DNA of 64,000 nucleotides, from contig NZ_CP100758.1 in the NCBI RefSeq assembly GCF_024266705.1, positions 100,920 to 164,919 on the forward strand. The letters are read 5' to 3'. This DNA comes from Natrinema gelatinilyticum. GTDB taxonomy: Archaea; Halobacteriota; Halobacteria; Halobacteriales; Natrialbaceae. Position numbers and translations under genes: made by a program. Shown one piece after another: positions 34,150 to 42,999 of the stretch. Position 1 is the first letter of the stretch. Each line of letters starts with the position of its first letter. The notes below the pieces were generated by a model, which searched no databases, was not told the DNA's origin, and saw nothing but the letters and a program-made list of their open reading frames with translations.

Positions 34150-34533
34150 ATGCGAGAGATAGCAACCGATAACGCACCGACGAGTATCGGCCCATATTCG
34201 CAGGCGATCGAGGCCAACGGATTCCTGTTCGTCTCCGGCCAAGGCGCCGCCGAGCCCGAGACCCGCGAGATCGTCAGCGACGACATCACGGAACAGGCCG
34301 AACAGGTCTTCGAGAACATCACGGCCATCCTTAACGCAGCCGGGGCCTCAACCGACGACGTCGTCAAGGCCACGGTCTTTCTGACGGACATAGACAACTA
34401 CGAGGCGGTCAACGAGGTCTACGCCGAGTACATGAACGAGCCCTTCCCCGCGCGAAGCGCCGTGCAGGTCAGCGACTTGCCGATCGACATCGGCGTCGAG
34501 ATCGAAGTGATTGCGGTCGCACCCGAGGAATAG
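34150..34533 (+). CDS. ridA: RidA-family enamine/imine deaminase, second copy
   Basis: A 127-residue RidA protein with IGPYSQAI, the FVSGQG turn, Arg102 in FPARSAVQV and VGVEIEVIAV near the end. It would hydrolyse the imine formed when the SelA-like or D-threonine-aldolase-like PLP enzyme eliminates water or ammonia. It differs from the copy at 2658 by many substitutions, so the two are paralogues, not a recent duplication. The ATG at 34150 fits the promoter spacing. Confidence 0.9.
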   Translation: MREIATDNAPTSIGPYSQAIEANGFLFVSGQGAAEPETREIVSDDITEQAEQVFENITAILNAAGASTDDVVKATVFLTDIDNYEAVNEVYAEYMNEPFPARSAVQVSDLPIDIGVEIEVIAVAPEE

Positions 34534-34557
34534 TCGTTACCCACTCCACCGGGCGGT

Positions 34558-35361
34558 TCACCGGTTGTGTTCGTACATCGCCAAGAGCAGCGACTCAAGT
34601 TCGTCGCCGAGACGCTCGTAGATCTCCTCGCCCTTCTCGGCCGTGGCGAGGCCCGGATCGCCGATCGCCCCCGTTTCCGAGTACTCGGCGAACGACCGGT
34701 AGACCGAGAGTGGGCCCCCCTCGAAGAGGTCCTTGCGGCGGAGGTCGTAGGGGTCGTCTAGGTACCGCGCCTCGGCCCGGTCCAGGTCGACGAGGTCTGG
34801 TCGAAGGTACAACATCATCGACGTCTCGAACTCGCCGCCGTGGGCCATCCCCCCGAGGTCGCTCTCGCGGATTTCGTCGATAAAGGACCCGGCGAGCTGG
34901 AAGTAGGTCAGACCGAGCACCTGGGCGTCCGGGAACCGCTGTCCGATTTCGGTGACGGCGGTCCCGATGACGGACATGTTGCCGCCGTGTCCGTTGAGGA
35001 ATAGGACAGCGTCGAATCCGTTATCGCGGATGGAGTCGGCGATGTCGCCCAGCATCGACAGCAGCGTCTCAACCGAGAGCGTGATGGTGCCGCCGAAGTC
35101 CATGTGGTGGGGCGAGAGGCCGGTCCAGATGGGCGGCGTCACCAGGATCGGGACCTCCTCGGCGACGCACTCGGCCCCCAAGTGGGCCGCCGCGTCGGCG
35201 AGGATCGTATCCGTGGACACCGGGAGATGGTTGCCGTGCTGTTCGATACTGCCCACGGGGACGACGGCGACGGAGCCGTCTTCCTCGCCGATAGATCGGA
35301 TCTCGGGTGCGGTCCGTGCGGCCCACGCGGGGGAGTCACCGGTCGCTTCGTCGAAAGCCAT
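34558..35361 (-). CDS. Creatininase-family metal-dependent amidohydrolase
   Basis: A 267-residue protein with the metal ligands of the creatininase family: Glu and His in GSIEQHGNHLP, Asp in STDTILAD, FLNGHGGN and Glu in AHGGEFETS. Family members open cyclic amides or formamides, and some act on sugar lactam or lactone-like rings. In this sugar-acid setting it may open a lactam or lactone. It is the first gene transcribed against the block and faces the SDR gene at 35455 from a shared promoter region. Confidence 0.88.
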   Translation of the reverse strand: MAFDEATGDSPAWAARTAPEIRSIGEEDGSVAVVPVGSIEQHGNHLPVSTDTILADAAAHLGAECVAEEVPILVTPPIWTGLSPHHMDFGGTITLSVETLLSMLGDIADSIRDNGFDAVLFLNGHGGNMSVIGTAVTEIGQRFPDAQVLGLTYFQLAGSFIDEIRESDLGGMAHGGEFETSMMLYLRPDLVDLDRAEARYLDDPYDLRRKDLFEGGPLSVYRSFAEYSETGAIGDPGLATAEKGEEIYERLGDELESLLLAMYEHNR

Positions 35362-35422
35362 GCCGAGAGGATTTGCAACGACGGATAAAAACGTTCTGAA
35401 CGGCAGATGATAGGTTGCCGAG

Positions 35423-35432
35423 CTATTATAAC
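35423..35432 (+). promoter_or_regulatory. TATA box of the SDR gene
   Basis: CTATTATAAC is centred about 28 bases before ATG 35455. Confidence 0.6.
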
Positions 35433-35454
35433 GGATCGAAGCGAGGATGGTGTC

Positions 35455-36288
35455 ATGAAGGTGTTAGTCACCGGTGGCAACGGAATGGTCGGGACCGCGA
35501 TCATCGACAATCTGGGAGATCAGGAAGAGTACAAGTTTCGCCCCCTGGACATTGAGTCTCATCCAGACGGCGACCGGGACACGGTCGTCGCCAGCGTAGA
35601 GAACTACGACGAAATTCGACCCGCATTCGACGGCGTCGACGCCGTGATCCACCTCGCCGTCTACGCACCGGGGATCATCGACGAGAACTGGGAACGAATC
35701 CGGTCCGTCAACATCGAGGGGACACGAAACGTCCTGCGCGCGGCCCAGGACGCCGAAGTTGAACGAGTAATCTTCGCCTCAACCAACCATGTGGTCGGGA
35801 TGTACGAGGAGGAGTACGCGCCGGACCTGTACGAACTGGACCACGACCTGTTGCTCGATCACACATCGTCGGACCGGCCCGACTCATCCTATGGGGTTTC
35901 GAAACTCTTCGGCGAAAACGACGGTCGATTCTTTGTCGAGAACATGGAGTACCCCCGGAGGTTCTACGCAATCCGCATCTGTAGTCTGCGGGAGCCGGCG
36001 TTCGATCACCCGTACGGCGACGCCGAGAAGGCCGTCGAGAACGGCGAGTTCGAGCGCGGCAGCGACGAGTACGAGGAGACCGTTCGGCGCATGAAGGCGA
36101 TGTGGTTATCGCGGCGCGACTGTGCGCACCTAGTCAACTGCATCCTCCAAGACGAGGATACCGAGTACGCGATCTTCTCGGGAGTCAGTGACAACGATCG
36201 CCGCTGGTTTGACATTGAACACGCGCGCAACCTCGTCGGGTACGCTCCCCGGGACAACGGCGAGTCGTGGAACGCGCCGCCCGAGTGA
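35455..36288 (+). CDS. NAD-dependent epimerase/dehydratase (uronate-dehydrogenase-like)
   Basis: A 277-residue extended SDR protein. The nucleotide-binding GGNGMVG lies at residues 7-13 and the catalytic Tyr146 and Lys150 in SSYGVSK. Length and fold are those of uronate dehydrogenases and related sugar oxidoreductases rather than of the longer nucleotide-sugar epimerases. A uronate or amino-uronate oxidation step would supply the sugar acid for the dehydratases encoded upstream. ATG 35455 fits the TATA box; a longer frame upstream does not. Confidence 0.85.
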   Translation: MKVLVTGGNGMVGTAIIDNLGDQEEYKFRPLDIESHPDGDRDTVVASVENYDEIRPAFDGVDAVIHLAVYAPGIIDENWERIRSVNIEGTRNVLRAAQDAEVERVIFASTNHVVGMYEEEYAPDLYELDHDLLLDHTSSDRPDSSYGVSKLFGENDGRFFVENMEYPRRFYAIRICSLREPAFDHPYGDAEKAVENGEFERGSDEYEETVRRMKAMWLSRRDCAHLVNCILQDEDTEYAIFSGVSDNDRRWFDIEHARNLVGYAPRDNGESWNAPPE

Positions 36289-36352
36289 TTGACGGGCGAT
36301 CCCGACCGCCGGCGGGACAATCCTTTTGTCACCCTCCGCCGTCTACCCGCGC

Positions 36353-37519
36353 ATGGCCGCACTGTGGAGCTATCCGTGGACCCTGTCCGAAGAGGGACTC
36401 GAGGCGGCGTGGTCGACGCTTTCTGATGTCGGCGTCGATGCGATCAATCTCGCCAGTCATTATCACTCCGTCCGATCGATGCAACCGCGGTTTCCCGATC
36501 GACTATTCGAGTCCTACCCCGGTGGCTGTTACTTCGATCCCGCTGCGGACGATCGATTTGACGGGACACTGATCGATCCGCTCCCCAACGCGGTCCCACC
36601 GTTCGACGATCCGCTCGCGGAGATCGTCGAGAGCGCCGACGCGGCCGATATCGACGTGAACGGCTGGGTCGTCCTCTTTCACAACTCCCGTCTCGGTGCG
36701 ACCTATCCCGAGTACAGGGCCGAGAGCGCCTTCGGCGATCCGCAGGATCATGCGTTCTGTCCGTCGCATCCGGAAGTCCGCGAGTATTTCGCCGCGGTTG
36801 TCGGCGCTGTCGCCGACCGGGGCGTCGCCGAGATACAGCTCGAGAAGGCGGGCTATCCAACGGTATTTCACGGACACGGTTGGGAGTTCGGGCACGACAA
36901 ACGGCAGGTGCTCACGAGTCGGACGGAGGAATTACTTCTCTCGCAATGTTTCTGCGACGGATGTCGGGCGGCGGCTCAATCGAGGGGCGTTGACCTCGAC
37001 GGCGCGCGGAGGACGGTTCGCGAACTCTTGGAGACGTCGTTCGACCGCCCGCACCTCGATGCGCCGGGACTGGACGCTCTCGTGACCGAGTATCCGGCGG
37101 TCCAGGAACTGATCGACTTCCGGGCAAGCGTCGTTGCGGACCTTTTCGAACGGCTGTCGGCGGCGGCAGGCACGACGCCGCTCAACTACTACGTGATGGA
37201 CGGGGGCGGCCTCAACGGCGACGATGTCTGGCCGGCGGGGATTCGCCTCAGCGGCCTCGTCGACCACGTCGATCGCGTGACCGCGCTCTGTTACGTTCGC
37301 AGTCCCGACGCCGCCCGCGATCGAATCGACGGGATCGACCGGCTGTTCGAAGGGCCGGTCGACGCTGGCATCACGCTCGATCACGAGATTAACCGGAACG
37401 AGGCCGAACTTCAACGCCTGATCAAGGCCGTCGGGAGGGCAACCGACGGCCAAATCCACGTCTATCACTACTCTCTTGCGACCGATGTCCAACTTGCCTG
37501 GCTCCGGTCGGTACTGTAG
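36353..37519 (+). CDS. Conserved hypothetical protein, probable TIM-barrel glycosidase-like
   Basis: A 388-residue protein that I cannot assign to a named enzyme. It begins WSYPWTLSEEGLEAAWSTLS and continues with barrel-like strands such as INLASHYHS, VNGWVVLFHNSRLG, EIQLEKAGYP and LNYYVMDGGGLNGDD. A CFCDGC motif near residue 200 could bind a metal or form a disulfide. The overall look is that of a sugar-cleaving or sugar-binding (beta/alpha)8 protein. There is no signal peptide, so it would be cytosolic. It may be the enzyme that trims the imported saccharide. Confidence 0.6.
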   Translation: MAALWSYPWTLSEEGLEAAWSTLSDVGVDAINLASHYHSVRSMQPRFPDRLFESYPGGCYFDPAADDRFDGTLIDPLPNAVPPFDDPLAEIVESADAADIDVNGWVVLFHNSRLGATYPEYRAESAFGDPQDHAFCPSHPEVREYFAAVVGAVADRGVAEIQLEKAGYPTVFHGHGWEFGHDKRQVLTSRTEELLLSQCFCDGCRAAAQSRGVDLDGARRTVRELLETSFDRPHLDAPGLDALVTEYPAVQELIDFRASVVADLFERLSAAAGTTPLNYYVMDGGGLNGDDVWPAGIRLSGLVDHVDRVTALCYVRSPDAARDRIDGIDRLFEGPVDAGITLDHEINRNEAELQRLIKAVGRATDGQIHVYHYSLATDVQLAWLRSVL

Positions 37520-37738
37520 GTCGGGGGCGTGCCTCGGACGGATGCAACAACTTCGCCATTTTAGCTCCGACGGAAATAACGAATTCCGATGCCTTTCGGA
37601 TGGCACTCAGGCCTGACTGGGGGAAAGAATTAAGTGATACAACGATAGTTCCTCTACAGGGTAGATATGGGGTACCCAGTCACACAGTAACATACGTGCC
37701 CCAGCATCAAATCACTCGACGGAAACCCGAGAAAAATC
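37520..37738. other. Promoter region of the ABC operon
   Basis: 218 bases. GAATTAAGTG near 37627 and GTAGATATGG near 37660 are AT-rich boxes, but neither has ideal spacing to ATG 37739, so a leader of some length is likely. Confidence 0.4.
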
Positions 37739-39034
37739 ATGGCTGATGATCTTCACGAACGATTGATGAGTCGACGAACGCAACTGAAAGCACTCGGCGG
37801 CGGCCTCACGGCCGGGCTCGCCGGCTGTCTCGGCGGCAGCGGCGACGGTGGTGGCGTCGACGAACCCATCGAAGTCCTGACCTGGAACCTCGGCTTCCTG
37901 GAGGAGTCTATTAACGGATGGATCTCGGACTACGAGGACGAGTACGGCTACACGGGCGAGTGGGTCGACCGGCCCGCCGACGATTTCGCGACGTACTTCC
38001 AGACCCAGGTCCAGTCCGGCGACCCGCCAGCCACGCTGGACTCGCAAGGTGCCGTCTACGTCCGGTGGGCGAATGACGAGATCCTCCAACCGATGGATGA
38101 TTTGGTAGACGACGAGCTTATGAATCGGTTCGACGAATCCCAGATCGAACAGGACAAGGTCGACGATACGATCTATCGGCTCCCGTTTTACCACGTGAGT
38201 ACCGGTACCGTCTACCGGAAGCAGTGGTTCGAGGATGCGGGACTCGCGGATGATCTCCCGACAACGACAGAGGAGTACTTCTCCGCGGCCGAGACGATCG
38301 CGAACGACACCGACGCCGAGTGGGGGATGACGCTCGTTCGTTTCGACTACGCCCTGTGGCCTTTCTTCTGGGCGGAGGACATCAATATCCTCAACGAGGA
38401 CAACACGGAGGCCGTTTTCAACACGGATCGGACCGTCGAAATTCTGTCGCGGTTCCGCGAACTCACGGACGACGGAGTCATTCCCGAGCTCACCTGGACG
38501 CAGCGCAAACAGCCCCAGGCCCAAGAGTTCGGTAGCGGAAACACGGGTATGTACCACATGTGGCTCTCGTCGGTTCGACTGGTCGAGAACGCGGGAGACT
38601 GGGTCGACGGCGACACCATGGGCTTCATGCCGGCGCCGGGTGGCATGCCCGCCTACAACGGGCACGGCTGGAGCATTACGTCGGTCAAGAACGAAGCTAC
38701 AACGCAAGCAAGCCTGGACATGATCCGGGTTATCCTTAACCAGAAGTGGCAAGAGGACTTCCTGCGGAAAACGACGGTGCTCGTCGGGAACAACGACGCC
38801 ATGGAGAACCTAGCGAACAGCGATGAGTTCCGCGAGGAGAACCCGCTGCTGGCCGGCGTCTACGACACCTGGTTCGAATCGGCCGATGGTGCCGTCGCAC
38901 AACCGCGAATAAACGAGACGGCAGAGATCTGGGATACGATCAACAGCCAGTTTGCGGCGGCCGCGGTCGGCGAGACCGATCCCGAACAGGCGGTCTCGGA
39001 CGCCGAGCAGGAAGTGAACTCGATCCTCAGCTGA
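37739..39034 (+). CDS. ABC transporter substrate-binding lipoprotein (sugar type)
   Basis: A 431-residue family 1 solute-binding protein. The N-terminus carries a twin-arginine motif (SRRTQLKALGGG) and lipobox (LAGC), so it is exported by Tat and lipid-anchored. The mature part is the two-lobed fold of oligosaccharide-binding proteins (EVLTWNLGF, AVYVRWANDEILQPMDDL, GNTGMYHMW, GMPAYNGHGWSI). It would capture a sugar or sugar-acid oligomer for the permeases that follow. A shorter start at 37766 (MSRRTQ) is possible. Confidence 0.9.
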   Translation: MADDLHERLMSRRTQLKALGGGLTAGLAGCLGGSGDGGGVDEPIEVLTWNLGFLEESINGWISDYEDEYGYTGEWVDRPADDFATYFQTQVQSGDPPATLDSQGAVYVRWANDEILQPMDDLVDDELMNRFDESQIEQDKVDDTIYRLPFYHVSTGTVYRKQWFEDAGLADDLPTTTEEYFSAAETIANDTDAEWGMTLVRFDYALWPFFWAEDINILNEDNTEAVFNTDRTVEILSRFRELTDDGVIPELTWTQRKQPQAQEFGSGNTGMYHMWLSSVRLVENAGDWVDGDTMGFMPAPGGMPAYNGHGWSITSVKNEATTQASLDMIRVILNQKWQEDFLRKTTVLVGNNDAMENLANSDEFREENPLLAGVYDTWFESADGAVAQPRINETAEIWDTINSQFAAAAVGETDPEQAVSDAEQEVNSILS

Positions 39035-39122
39035 GGCGTCGACAGTGGAAATTGGTTCGATTATAATCATTTAATGAGAAGATTTAAGCGAACGGCAAAA
39101 ACAATATTCTTGTAACCGATCT

Positions 39123-40046
39123 ATGTCGATCAAGAGCCTCCCGGATGAACTATGGGAACGGTCCCCCATCACTCTCTCGCGGAAGGGACGCCGGTCATTG
39201 ATCGCGTGGGCGGGGCTCATCCCCGCACTAGCGATCCTCATCATCTACCGGCTCATTCCCCTCCTTTGGAACGTCGCACTGTCGTTCGAGAACATGCGGT
39301 ACACGGGTGAAACGACTTGGGTTGGAGCCGAGAACTACCAACGGATGCTTGAGGATCCCGTGTTTATGGATGCGCTGTTCAATACGATCCTCTTTCTGTT
39401 GTCGGTGCCGATCGCGGTAACGATCGCGCTCGGGCTCGCTCTGTTACTCAATAAGAATTTTCCGGGAAGCAACGCGTTCAGATCCATGTTCTTCCTGCCG
39501 TACATCACGATGATGGTCGCTATCGCCGTCATCTGGTCGTACATGTTCAAGACCCAGGGCGGGGTGATCAACTATATGTTACTGGAGGCAGGCCTCATCG
39601 AGGAGAACATTGGGTGGCTCAGCGACTCTTGGTGGGCGCGCGCCTCGATCATTATAGTGCACGTCTGGAAGACGACTGGGTTCTATCTCATCATCATCCT
39701 CGCGGGATTGCAGAACATCTCCCCGCAAATCTACGAGGTTTCCCGTATCGACGGCGCATCGAAACGCCAGCGATTCATGTACATCACGTTACCCCTGCTC
39801 AAACCGACGCTTGGCGTCTGTGCCCTCGTCGGACTCGTCACTTCGTTCGAACTGTTCGACCTTGTGCAGGTGCTGACCGGCGGCGGTCCCGCCAGGAGCA
39901 CCGAAATCCTGATTACTTGGATTTACAAGCAAGCGTTCGAATTCGGCAACTTCGGCTACTCGGCCGCACTCACCATCGTCCTGTTCGTGATCATGGCCGG
40001 GTTTTCACTGCTCGGTGCCTACCTGCAGGGAGGGGATTACATATAA
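39123..40046 (+). CDS. ABC transporter permease, MalF type
   Basis: A 307-residue permease with six membrane segments. The EAA loop that contacts the ATPase reads EVSRIDGASKRQRFMYITLP. Together with the next gene it forms the channel of a CUT1-type sugar importer. Its stop is directly followed by the start of the second permease. Confidence 0.92.
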   Translation: MSIKSLPDELWERSPITLSRKGRRSLIAWAGLIPALAILIIYRLIPLLWNVALSFENMRYTGETTWVGAENYQRMLEDPVFMDALFNTILFLLSVPIAVTIALGLALLLNKNFPGSNAFRSMFFLPYITMMVAIAVIWSYMFKTQGGVINYMLLEAGLIEENIGWLSDSWWARASIIIVHVWKTTGFYLIIILAGLQNISPQIYEVSRIDGASKRQRFMYITLPLLKPTLGVCALVGLVTSFELFDLVQVLTGGGPARSTEILITWIYKQAFEFGNFGYSAALTIVLFVIMAGFSLLGAYLQGGDYI

Positions 40047-40949
40047 ATGAGTAAAATAAACGAATCCGTCAACCGGAGCGACATCAGAACCGTGTTCAAA
40101 AAGGCCGCGATCCACCGGGCGGGAGATCGATCAGAGTTCGTTCGGCGACTGCCGTACTTCGTTACCGGACTCGTGTTGAGCCTCGCCTTCTTCTTTCCGT
40201 TCTACTGGCTGCTGAAGGTGGCCGTCATGTGGCCGGCCGGCTCGCTGTACTCGGGCGATCCGTCGCTCGCGCTCGACCGGTTCGAACTGTACAACTTCGT
40301 TCGGGTCTACTACGAGATTCCCTTCCCGCGGTACCTGTTCAACAGCGTCATCATCACGACGCTGGCTGTCGTGGGCAGTCTCGTGACGAATTCCCTCGCG
40401 GCGTATTCACTCACAAAGGACTTCTACGGGAAGAAGCTAGTGCTCGCTTTCCTGATCTCGGCACTCATGATCCCGTACTACGTGACGGTGATACCTGCAT
40501 TCCTGGTGACGAACCGGCTCGGCTTGCTGAACACTCACTTGGGTGTCGCCCTCCCGTTCATGACGTTCATCATCGGTACGTTCATCTTGAAGAACAGTTT
40601 CGAGGCGGTCCCCGACTCGATGATTGAGGCGGCCCGGCTGGATGGGGCCTCGGAACTGTACATCCTATTTGGCGTGCTATGGCCCCTCGCCAAACCGGCG
40701 CTGGCGACGAACGTCATCCTGTCGTTCATCTACGCTTGGAACGCGTACCTGTGGCCGCTCGTCGTTATCAATGACAGGATGATGCAACCCCTGCCGCTCG
40801 CGCTCGCATCGTTCTCCACCAGGTTCGACGGGAACTTCACGCTCCAGTACGCCTTCGCCATCATGGTACTCATCCCCCTCGTGATCATGTTCCTCCTGCT
40901 GCAGCGCCAGTTCATCAGGAGCGTCGTGCAAAGCAGCGTCAAGGAGTGA
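40047..40949 (+). CDS. ABC transporter permease, MalG type
   Basis: A 300-residue permease with six membrane segments and the EAA loop EAARLDGASELYILFGVLWP. The ATG follows the preceding stop with no gap, so the two are co-translated. The ATPase for this importer is not in the operon; the best candidate lies at 45886. Confidence 0.92.
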   Translation: MSKINESVNRSDIRTVFKKAAIHRAGDRSEFVRRLPYFVTGLVLSLAFFFPFYWLLKVAVMWPAGSLYSGDPSLALDRFELYNFVRVYYEIPFPRYLFNSVIITTLAVVGSLVTNSLAAYSLTKDFYGKKLVLAFLISALMIPYYVTVIPAFLVTNRLGLLNTHLGVALPFMTFIIGTFILKNSFEAVPDSMIEAARLDGASELYILFGVLWPLAKPALATNVILSFIYAWNAYLWPLVVINDRMMQPLPLALASFSTRFDGNFTLQYAFAIMVLIPLVIMFLLLQRQFIRSVVQSSVKE

Positions 40950-40953
40950 TACC

Positions 40954-41379
40954 ATGAAGGAGGCACTCTACAACACACTCCGACAGATCGCATTGCTATT
41001 CGAAGCAGTGACCGTCCGCCGATTGCTCTTCAACCGGTTTGTCCTGGTGATCGTCCTGACTCTGGCTCTCACGGGGGCGGTCCAGGGATACGCAGCGATG
41101 AACAGCGACGGGACCATCCAAGGGCAGGTCGTCAACGAGAACGGAGAACCCATCGCCGGAGCGGAGGTATCGATCCAGCAGTTGGGCATTCGAAACCAGT
41201 ACGAGGGGAACAGCACGACGACAGACGAGAACGGACGCTTCGAATTCACCGGACAGGAGAATCTCCTGGAGTTCCGCATCCGGGTCACGACTGAGGACGC
41301 CGCGACCGTCGAGCGACACCACCTATACTTCCGCGGTCAGAACAGGGAGATCAACTTCGTTCTGCAGACCGAGGAGTAA
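40954..41379 (+). CDS. Membrane-anchored carboxypeptidase-regulatory-like domain protein
   Basis: A 141-residue protein. A basic N-terminus and one membrane helix (about residues 30-48, LVIVLTLALTGAVQGYAA) are followed by an extracellular beta-sandwich domain (GQVVNENGEPIAGAEVSI, then TDENGRFEFTG), the regulatory-like or Cna-B-like fold. It starts four bases after the second permease and is the fourth gene of the operon. Such a partner is unusual for CUT1 importers. It may tether the substrate or the binding protein at the cell surface. That role is a guess. Confidence 0.75.
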   Translation: MKEALYNTLRQIALLFEAVTVRRLLFNRFVLVIVLTLALTGAVQGYAAMNSDGTIQGQVVNENGEPIAGAEVSIQQLGIRNQYEGNSTTTDENGRFEFTGQENLLEFRIRVTTEDAATVERHHLYFRGQNREINFVLQTEE

Positions 41380-41654
41380 CCCTCTACCGGGGTATCGGGC
41401 ACCGTCCGAACGGTTCGCCGGTCGACCAGGTCCGTCCGGGACGGTCTCACATGCGTCGCGGATACTCGGGCGGGTCGTCCTTCGATCGGCGTCCCGGACA
41501 GTCGGCAGTCGACAGTCGTCGCGAAGCACCTAACGGGACGGGAAATCGCGTCGTCATCGCGAACCGCGGAACGTGAGGACACCGGTCGGGGGGACGCGAG
41601 GTACTGGTTGGTCGAGACGCAGTATCGACCGTCGGAGCGCAGTTCTCGGACCGC

Positions 41655-42806
41655 TCAGTGCGGTTCTTCGAATGCGTCGATCGCCGCCTTGACGCTGACG
41701 ACTGCCGCCTCGACCCGCTGTTCGAAGGGACCGTGCATTCCGGTCTCGGTCGTAAACGCGAAGCCGTACTTCTCGGCTGCCAGATCGACGGCGTTGAGCC
41801 CTTCACCGGATCGCGGCGGCGACGTCACGTTCGGGTCGACGCAATATGCGCCGGTCCCGGATCGACTGTAGAACCGATCGCTCGAGTCACGCGACCGGTC
41901 CTCGTCCGCCGTTCGCCCGACGACATCCAACTTGTCGCCGAATATGTCCTCGTCCGTCGTGAGCGGGACGCCGATATCGCGGACCGCGTCGACGATGCGC
42001 GCGCCGATCCGTTCTTCCTCGTCGAAGTCGACCCCGGAGCGCGTCGGCCGTAACGAAACGTGATACCGTTTGCCCTGTTCCGAATTCTCGTGGAGGTCGA
42101 TCACAAGCCCCGGCTCAACACGCTCCAGAAGCGATCGAACGGACCGGGTTTCGACGGGTGCCCAGTCGCGATCAAAAAACCGGTTGAGGTGAAGGAGTTC
42201 GCCGTCGGGGCTTACGACGAGCGTGTACGCGCGACCAAACTCCCCCGTTTCCTCGACGGCGGCGTGACCGGCCGGCGTAATGATTCGCCGACCGCGAAAC
42301 AGCTCTAGAACAGATGGGCGCTCATGCTGGAATTCCTTCAACCGCGTCAATAGCCTGAGACAGGATGGCAACTCCTCGGTCGGCCGCGTTGTGGCGAATC
42401 CGGTATCACCGATCAGCGCCAGAATCAACTCGTCGTCGTCGTAAACGATCTCGCCCCGATCCTCGAGGATCTCGTCGACAGCGGCGAACGATTCGATCGA
42501 AACGGACGCATCGAGGGCCGTTTCCAGCGCGGACGCGTATCCGTTCAGGCCGATCGGATCCCGTGAAGGGACGACGTACACCGCGTGGTCTGTCTCGAGT
42601 CGATCGACGCACTCGACGGCGGCGCGAACGCCCGCGTGTTCCGTCGCGTGGGAACCCGCTGTGATGACGATCGTGGGTGTTTCGTCGCCGCCGGTTCTCG
42701 CAGCGACGATCGGGTCGCCGTTCGGCGCGATTCCGAGGTCCTGGTACTCGACCTGTAACTGGTCGAGGTGATTGAGAAGGTCTGAGTAAGTACTGTAGCT
42801 GTGCAT
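41655..42806 (-). CDS. M14-family (succinylglutamate desuccinylase-like) metallohydrolase
   Basis: A 383-residue protein with the zinc-site pattern of M14 carboxypeptidases and AstE/aspartoacylase relatives: HxxE in GSHATEHAG near residue 55, a later His in VIDLHENS, and a Glu in TTETGMHG near the C-terminus. These enzymes remove a C-terminal amino acid or an N-acyl group. It is encoded convergently to the ABC operon and divergently from the D-aminoacylase gene, with which it shares a promoter gap. It may cleave an amide bond of the imported substrate. Confidence 0.82.
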   Translation of the reverse strand: MHSYSTYSDLLNHLDQLQVEYQDLGIAPNGDPIVAARTGGDETPTIVITAGSHATEHAGVRAAVECVDRLETDHAVYVVPSRDPIGLNGYASALETALDASVSIESFAAVDEILEDRGEIVYDDDELILALIGDTGFATTRPTEELPSCLRLLTRLKEFQHERPSVLELFRGRRIITPAGHAAVEETGEFGRAYTLVVSPDGELLHLNRFFDRDWAPVETRSVRSLLERVEPGLVIDLHENSEQGKRYHVSLRPTRSGVDFDEEERIGARIVDAVRDIGVPLTTDEDIFGDKLDVVGRTADEDRSRDSSDRFYSRSGTGAYCVDPNVTSPPRSGEGLNAVDLAAEKYGFAFTTETGMHGPFEQRVEAAVVSVKAAIDAFEEPH

Positions 42807-42999
42807 TGCGAGTCGTCTAGCTCTACCGAGACTCGTAATAAAAGGATTGTCGAACCTGTCAGCGAGTTATGATTTTTCTTCGGTTCGCGTCGATCACCGC
42901 CGAAACAGCGGTCGGCTTCGAACGGAGAGGGCGTTGGCTGAGATTCGATCGGCTGCGTCGGTAACAAGACCTTTTACGCCGCGTGCTATCCGGTCACTT

